A stretch of 64,000 nt of DNA. Source: Rosa chinensis. Its lineage: Eukaryota; Streptophyta; Magnoliopsida; Rosales; Rosaceae. The number at the start of each line of letters is the position of its first letter. The first letter of the stretch is position 1. The notes beneath the pieces were generated by a model, which did no database searches, was not told the origin of the DNA, and saw only the letters and a list, made by a program, of their open reading frames with translations. The stretch covers positions 62,804,139 to 62,868,138 of the forward strand of contig NC_037094.1 of the NCBI RefSeq assembly GCF_002994745.2, in the 5' to 3' direction. The position numbers were made by a program, and so were the translations under genes. This document shows positions 58,983 through 64,000 of the stretch, in pieces.

Positions 58983-60551
58983 AGATTTACTTACCAAACG
59001 ATAAAGGTATTCCATTCATTAATGAACCTTGTGAGATTACTCACCTTGAATCTCCCGCTGCGTCTTCAATACAGAACAAGGTAGCCAATCCACAAAATAG
59101 CCGTCTGAGGAGTACTACGTCACATACCTAAGGAATTACAGCTCTCATTCAGTCAACGAATCACAAGGGATAACGTTCGAAACCTAAATCGAACCAAAAT
59201 TCCCAAGGTGACGCCAAATGAGGCGAAACCACATCCGAGACCTCCCAAAGTCCCCGGAATACGTCCACGATCGATGTGACCAAACCACATGTCGATCGGA
59301 CGCTTAAATCCTCAAGGATCGAATAAATCGATCGGTATGAAATTGCAAAAATCATAACAATTCCATACGAACTCCAAAATTTACATATTATATATCGAAA
59401 CTCTCGTATCAACGAGTAGAACATATATAATACCAAAAACAGTTCCTTAAGTGGCCGGAACACAGCCAGAATGCCGCCGGAAAGCCACCACAGACGGTGG
59501 TGCACCGCTGCCAGCCAAAAACACATTATTTCACAAAACTCCCAACATCAAAGTTCTTCATCTAAGCATGCTTGTGAATTCTCATAACTAACTCGAAGTC
59601 AGAAAACAAGCATAAGGGATCGAAAACACCTCACAAGCCGTGAACAGTAATCCAATCCGAGTTGATCGAAGTTTCACATGAATCGATCCAAACAACCACC
59701 AAGGATCGATCAACGAGGCTGCTCTGAGCTCAACCAAGAAGACTTGAAGCCTCGCCGACGTCGGAACAAGGAATTCCGTTCGGGTCCGAAAACACCAACC
59801 TGCACCGCCTTGCAGCGCCACCGTCTAGGAGAATCGGTGCTAGAGGACATCAGAGGGATGACCAGACGGAGGAGACGATCCTATCTGGAAAGTTTCGTCG
59901 CCGGAGACCGCCGCAGTTCGCCGGAAAAGTCGGGTCGGGTCAGTCGGATTATTTATATTCTGAAGGTGCAGCCGAGAGAGAAGAGAGAGAGAAAGTAAAC
60001 TTCCGAAAATGGAAGTAATGAAAATAGTAAGTTTCCAACTTGGGAAACTTCTATTTATACCAAAATGGAAATTTCTTCCAATGGCCATAACTTTCTCATA
60101 CGAACTCCGATTCCACATGTCCACGAACTCGTATCAACGCGCTCTACAACTTTCGTGAAGGAAGTTTTCGGAGAATCCCAACGAATAAAAAGTCAACCTT
60201 TGGCAACCCCCCTAAAACCATATTCTTCAATTAATTATTCGCCCGAAACACTTCCGCTCCATCCACGAGCCACGAAACCGTCCACTAGTTATAAAATTAA
60301 TTCCGGAAAATCCTCGGAAAATAATTACGAATTTCCGGGGCATCACATGAGTTTTCTTACGTATTAATATATATAGATATTGGAATGAGTGTGGATTCCA
60401 CGTTATTGTCAGGAATCGATTCTTCAATAACTCGGAGTTTAATGACCAATGAGGGGTATTAGTTTATGAATGAAAGCCTCATGGTCACATTTTTTCTACC
60501 CAAAAATATTCTTATGTATTTTCAATAACCTCAAATTACCCATAACTCTAG

Positions 60552-60552
<1 letters not shown>

Positions 60553-60586
<34 letters not shown>
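60553..60586. repeat. (AT)n microsatellite
   Basis: Uninterrupted AT dinucleotide run right of the solo LTR. Confidence 0.97.
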
Positions 60587-60587
<1 letters not shown>

Positions 60588-60606
60588 TAGCATAAGAAAA
60601 CAACGA

Positions 60607-61260
60607 TTTTTTTTTTTAGAGAATTGTCAACTCATTGCATTGATCAGTGAAATTATACATAATCACTCATCCCTGTGGGACTGTCAAAAGAGTCACTATC
60701 TAAGTAATTCAACCTTTTTACAGATCATGAAGCCCTGCCAAAATCTATCCTAGAACATCCTCGAGAATCAAAAGGCCAAGATGTCCCGAATATTTTTGGC
60801 GACAAAACTCATTCTTCAGCTATACCCGAAGCCATCCCCATTAGGAGAGGACTCACACATACCTCCTTAGAAACCACGTTCTCCCCCGATGGAGTTACAT
60901 CGCCCATCACATACAAGTCACTACCCAGCTGTCCTTCAGCAGTCTCGTTAATAGTAATCTTCCGAACCACTCTCTTACTACGAACCTTTGGTCCCAACTT
61001 ATTCTTAGACCCTTTAGGCCTACCCCTCTTAGTCTTCAAGGGTGAGTCTTTCACTTTCCCATTATCATTAGGTAAGCCAAAACCCTCCTCCACGTCCAAG
61101 CACATTAACGCCAAAGAATCAGTACGCAGTTTAGCCTTCTTCCCTGGACGAGCTTGCACAAAAACAAAGATGACAAATCTCCTGCGGCAAAATAAACAGC
61201 TTGACTTCTTAGTTAGTGACATATATTTCTCCTCTCTTCTCTAGTCTTTTTTTTTCCCCT
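60607..61260 (-). pseudogene. LINE-derived remnant with AT-hook and poly(A) end
   Basis: On the minus strand, 61222-60809 is open and includes KRGRPKGSKNK, an AT-hook-like motif frequent near the end of plant LINE ORF1/gag-like proteins. It also has LALMCLDVEEGFGLPN. The sequence continues to CAATGAGTTGACAATTCTCT and then a poly(A) run (plus-strand poly-T at 60608-60620), as at plant LINE 3' ends. RT is missing, so it is an internally deleted copy. A nuclear AT-hook gene is a less likely reading. Confidence 0.55.
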
Positions 61261-61800
61261 TCATTTTATTAATTTGGCATTTTGATGCGATCAACATGCT
61301 TTTAGTAGAAGTCAGAGTCATAAAACAATTTTAATCTTGTAAACGGCATACTAAATGCTTCATTATATTTTATCAAACGATATTATAATAATAATCTTTG
61401 AAATTTTTATTTCGATTAAAATTTTGGTAAATAAAAGATGTAATACTCGAATTTGGACAGATATTGGTATAAAAAAAAATTTGAACTCTTACTGTAAGGT
61501 ACATATTCTAAAAAAAAGAAAGAAAAAAAATTAAGTCTTTTTTTTTATTTTAAAAAAAAAAAGTTCTCACCTTACGTTTATATATGTCAATGAGAATCAA
61601 ACATGACTTTTATAATATTAGAATTATAACTTATCTACACGTATTGAATGTCGCCATGTCGGTATACTATAATTTAAACTTGAAGGACAATTTTGAATAC
61701 CGGCGGAAAAGTAAAGGAGGATATTGAAAATGTACCCAAACTTTAGGGATCAAACTGAAATTTATCTTTCTTACAAAGTCCAATAACAATTCGGTCTCGC
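61261..61800. other. Intergenic DNA upstream of the SNARE gene
   Basis: AT-rich. A block at 61315-61400 (CATAAAACAATTTTAATCTTGTAAACGGCA) resembles 54990-55070, suggesting a dispersed repeat. No gene. Confidence 0.45.
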
Positions 61801-62175
61801 TCTTTGCTCAAAATAACAGCCTCTACCCTTTCTTCTCGTCTAAGCTCCCAACTCTACATTTCTCTCGATTCTTCCTCTTCTCTCCGACTCTTACGTCAGC
61901 ACCGTCACCGTTACCGTTACTGTTACCGTCGCTCGGAGATACCGTATTCTGATCGCCGGCGAAGGTACATAGGATCGGCCCCCTCTTGGGTTCTTGATCA
62001 ATTAACTTATAGGATGACGATGGCCTTTTGCTTCGATCTATTTTACTTTTGTAGTTTTCATGGCTCAAAAAAAAATTGAAACTTTATGATTGTGATTGTG
62101 ACTTGTGCTATTGGGTTCTTCAGGTAGTGAAGAAAAGTTTGAATCTTTGATAGGTTTGAGGCTTGAATTTGAAAG
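61801..62175 (+). promoter_or_regulatory. 5' UTR with a probable intron
   Basis: CT- and CCGTTACC-rich leader up to GCCGGCGAAG, where GTACAT at 61965 is a plausible donor. TTCTTCAG at 62116-62123 is a plausible acceptor. The exon then leads to ATG 62176. Transcript evidence is needed to confirm it. Confidence 0.45.
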
Positions 62176-62295
62176 ATGACGCATAGAAGGGCTAACCCAG
62201 ATGAAATCCAATTGAGGATTGATCCAATTCACGCCGACGTCGATGAGGAGATCACTGGTCTTCGATCCCAAGTCAGAAGATTGAGAAACGTATGC

Positions 62296-62326
<31 letters not shown>

Positions 62327-64000
62327 AAATTTAATTGGGTTATTTAGTTCAATGTGAAAAGTATATTGCTTGATGGTTTAGGATAGGGTTGAAATTACTT
62401 TGCTGAAGGATGGAATATGGTACAGGAGCGATGCTTCTCTTCAGGATTTTTGAATCTTGATTATTGAATTGCAGTCCAACAAGTATACTCTTTTTGACCT
62501 TGTCGATAAAGATATGTTCTTGCAGTTGGGTTCTGGAGAATGATGTGATCTCTAGATGTTAAATAATGGTTTCATCTTGAAAGATTTTCGCTTGGGGTTT
62601 TATTTGGCCGTAACTGGAATGCAGTCTGCCTAGAAGAGGCCCTACGTAAAAGGATATGAATAAGAACTTTTGAATATTACAGATGTTACGACCCTCATCA
62701 TGAATTTGTTAATGTTTGTAGCATTAATTAGCTACTATATGGTAAATTCATGTTTGCATATTCAATTCCTTTACTGAGTGGCCTCATGCTTAGTATTCCA
62801 GAAGTGACAATATGTTGGTAGGGGAGCATTGTCGAAGTATCTATTCCACATGACAAGATGAAAGGTTTCTTTGTACTTACTGAGTCCGGAAATATTTTTT
62901 TTTCCCCATTTTGGGGTGTGGGGACTGCATCATATTGTTTGATTGATTATACCTCGGACCCTAATATTTTACGAATTGTAGAACAGCTGTTTGAATTTTC
63001 TTTATCATGTCCATCTGCTTTTGTAACTTCACTTTGCCTCAATAAAAGCTTTTATTCCATGCTTAGCTGCCTCGGGCTGATATTGATTGTGCAATTTGAT
63101 CACAACAATGTCCTACATGGTTTTTAATCTTGATTTCTTTTTGTTTGTTGTGTACTGGTGCAGGTGGCTCAAGAGATTGAGGTTGAAGCCAAATCTCAGA
63201 ATGCTATGCTCAATCAGCTGGTATGCTTTCAAAGTTCAAACATTATTGCTTATATAATTCATTTTATTAACAACTGAAGGATGGATTACAACTTTTACAT
63301 TCTGTATTCGACAATTTGACTTTGGAGTTAGGAATGCTAGATGGCAACCTTTTTACCATCATCTAGGATCCTCCATATCTATACTTTGGTTAGAAGAACG
63401 AGAGGAAGGATTGTTTCTCAAAAGTAGTAAAATTATATAAAGTAGGATTGATGAATATATTTACAGTTCACAGGAATGTGCAGTGGTATTTTCTGTTGTT
63501 AAAACAAGTTGCTCTTCATATAAGAGACTTGCTTGAAATCCAAGAGTTAAAACTTAATATAGTAGATGAATAATATGTTACCACTTCATGCAACTAGAAG
63601 GAAATATTAGGAGAGGTAGGATTGTAGGAAACAGAATTAAAGCACCCTATGTCGTCAATGTACGTTTTGCTCAAGCTCCCTTTGGAAGTCAAATAGGTAA
63701 TACAATTTGAAATGGTTTTTGGTTTGTGTTTTAAAACCTATCCATTTCCTTATCTATTTCCTGATCTGTTGCTCCTCTTATCTCCTCTCTCTCGCAACTC
63801 TTTTATTATAAACAAATAGTATACATTACTAGAAGATCACTTAGTTATCGAGTCATGTTGAAGGTAATACTGTACTCCTGGCACTTGTTGAAGGACTCCA
63901 TATGTTTGCCTTCACATTTTGTGCATGCTTCTCATTGTCTGTGTGTGGAGATGGTGTGACTTTGAATAACCCATATCTTTTGCAGGACATGACAGTGATG
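62176..64000 (+). CDS. SFT1/BET1-like Qc-SNARE (partial, cut by window end)
   Basis: Exons at 62176-62289, 63164-63220 and 63986-64000+ join in frame with GT-AG introns. Readable protein: MTHRRANPDEIQLRIDP, then EEITGLRSQVRRLRN, VAQEIEVEAKSQNAML and NQLDMTVM. EIQLRIDP followed by DEEITGLR and the heptad pattern match plant Bet1-like/SFT12 SNAREs (about 130-140 residues). The missing 3' exons should hold the rest of the SNARE helix and a C-terminal membrane anchor. In the family these act in Golgi and ER-Golgi vesicle fusion. The N-terminus is shorter than in some relatives. A TA repeat (62303-62326) and non-coding sequence fill intron 1. Confidence 0.87.

Larger units (their letters stand above)
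57437..60352 (-). mobile_element. Solo LTR (2906 bp) with TGAGT TSD
   Basis: TGAGT at 57437-57441 and 60348-60352 exactly flanks 57442-60347. In minus orientation it starts TGTGATGCCCCGGAAATTC and ends AGGGGCGTGACA, that is TG...CA. No internal repeat of its ends and no coding domain is present, so it is a solo LTR (or LTR-only element) left by recombination. A minus-strand TATAAATAGAAG near 60050-60062 fits an LTR promoter. The 19628-22220 segment is a diverged relative. Confidence 0.88.

Overview
The window looks like eudicot plant nuclear DNA: intron-containing genes with GT-AG junctions, AT-rich intergenic sequence, and dense nested transposons. The repeat types suggest a woody eudicot, possibly Rosaceae, but that is an impression and not proved here. 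I can model four host genes exon by exon. They are an AFB4/5-type auxin co-receptor F-box gene (334-2662, +), a PDX3-type bifunctional NAD(P)HX epimerase/pyridoxamine-phosphate oxidase gene (38625-32725, -, 14 exons), an FSH1/OVCA2-type serine hydrolase gene (54652-52806, -, 5 exons), and the 5' part of an SFT1/BET1-like Qc-SNARE gene (62176 to beyond the right edge, +). They belong to unrelated pathways, as is usual for plants.

Left third (2.7-29.7 kb): almost entirely repeats. There is a long-TIR element at 5.2 kb and a 319-bp tandem duplication at 7.2-7.8 kb. A 2.25-kb LTR retrotransposon with only gag lies at 8527-10775 (612-bp LTRs, TSD CAAAG), followed by a 210-bp hAT MITE. A decayed endogenous caulimovirid (plant pararetrovirus) lies on the minus strand at about 12.0-19.0 kb. 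A second copy of the 5.2-kb element has been split by a 2.6-kb solo-LTR-like insertion. Next come a deleted LINE with a 13-bp TSD and several DNA-transposon derivatives whose target-site duplications can be read directly.

Middle (30-38.7 kb): a quiet stretch, then the PDX3-type gene. From 39 to 42.3 kb there is a 0.7-kb direct duplication, a LINE tail and a fragment resembling ribosomal protein L35. A 7.2-kb Ty1/copia element on the minus strand (42861-50045, 214-bp LTRs, TSD GTTCT) has gag, integrase, RT and RNase H remnants but no visible protease. At 50.1-52.4 kb a Harbinger-like element contains a hAT derivative and a 26-bp minisatellite.

Right part: the FSH-type hydrolase gene, a LINE 3' fragment, a 2.9-kb solo LTR with perfect TGAGT duplications (57442-60347) and two internal satellites, a minus-strand LINE remnant, and the SNARE gene.

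I found no evidence of a new multi-gene system. The unusual content is the readable nesting history of the mobile DNA, the fossil pararetrovirus, and a hAT-like element carrying a tRNA-like promoter block.
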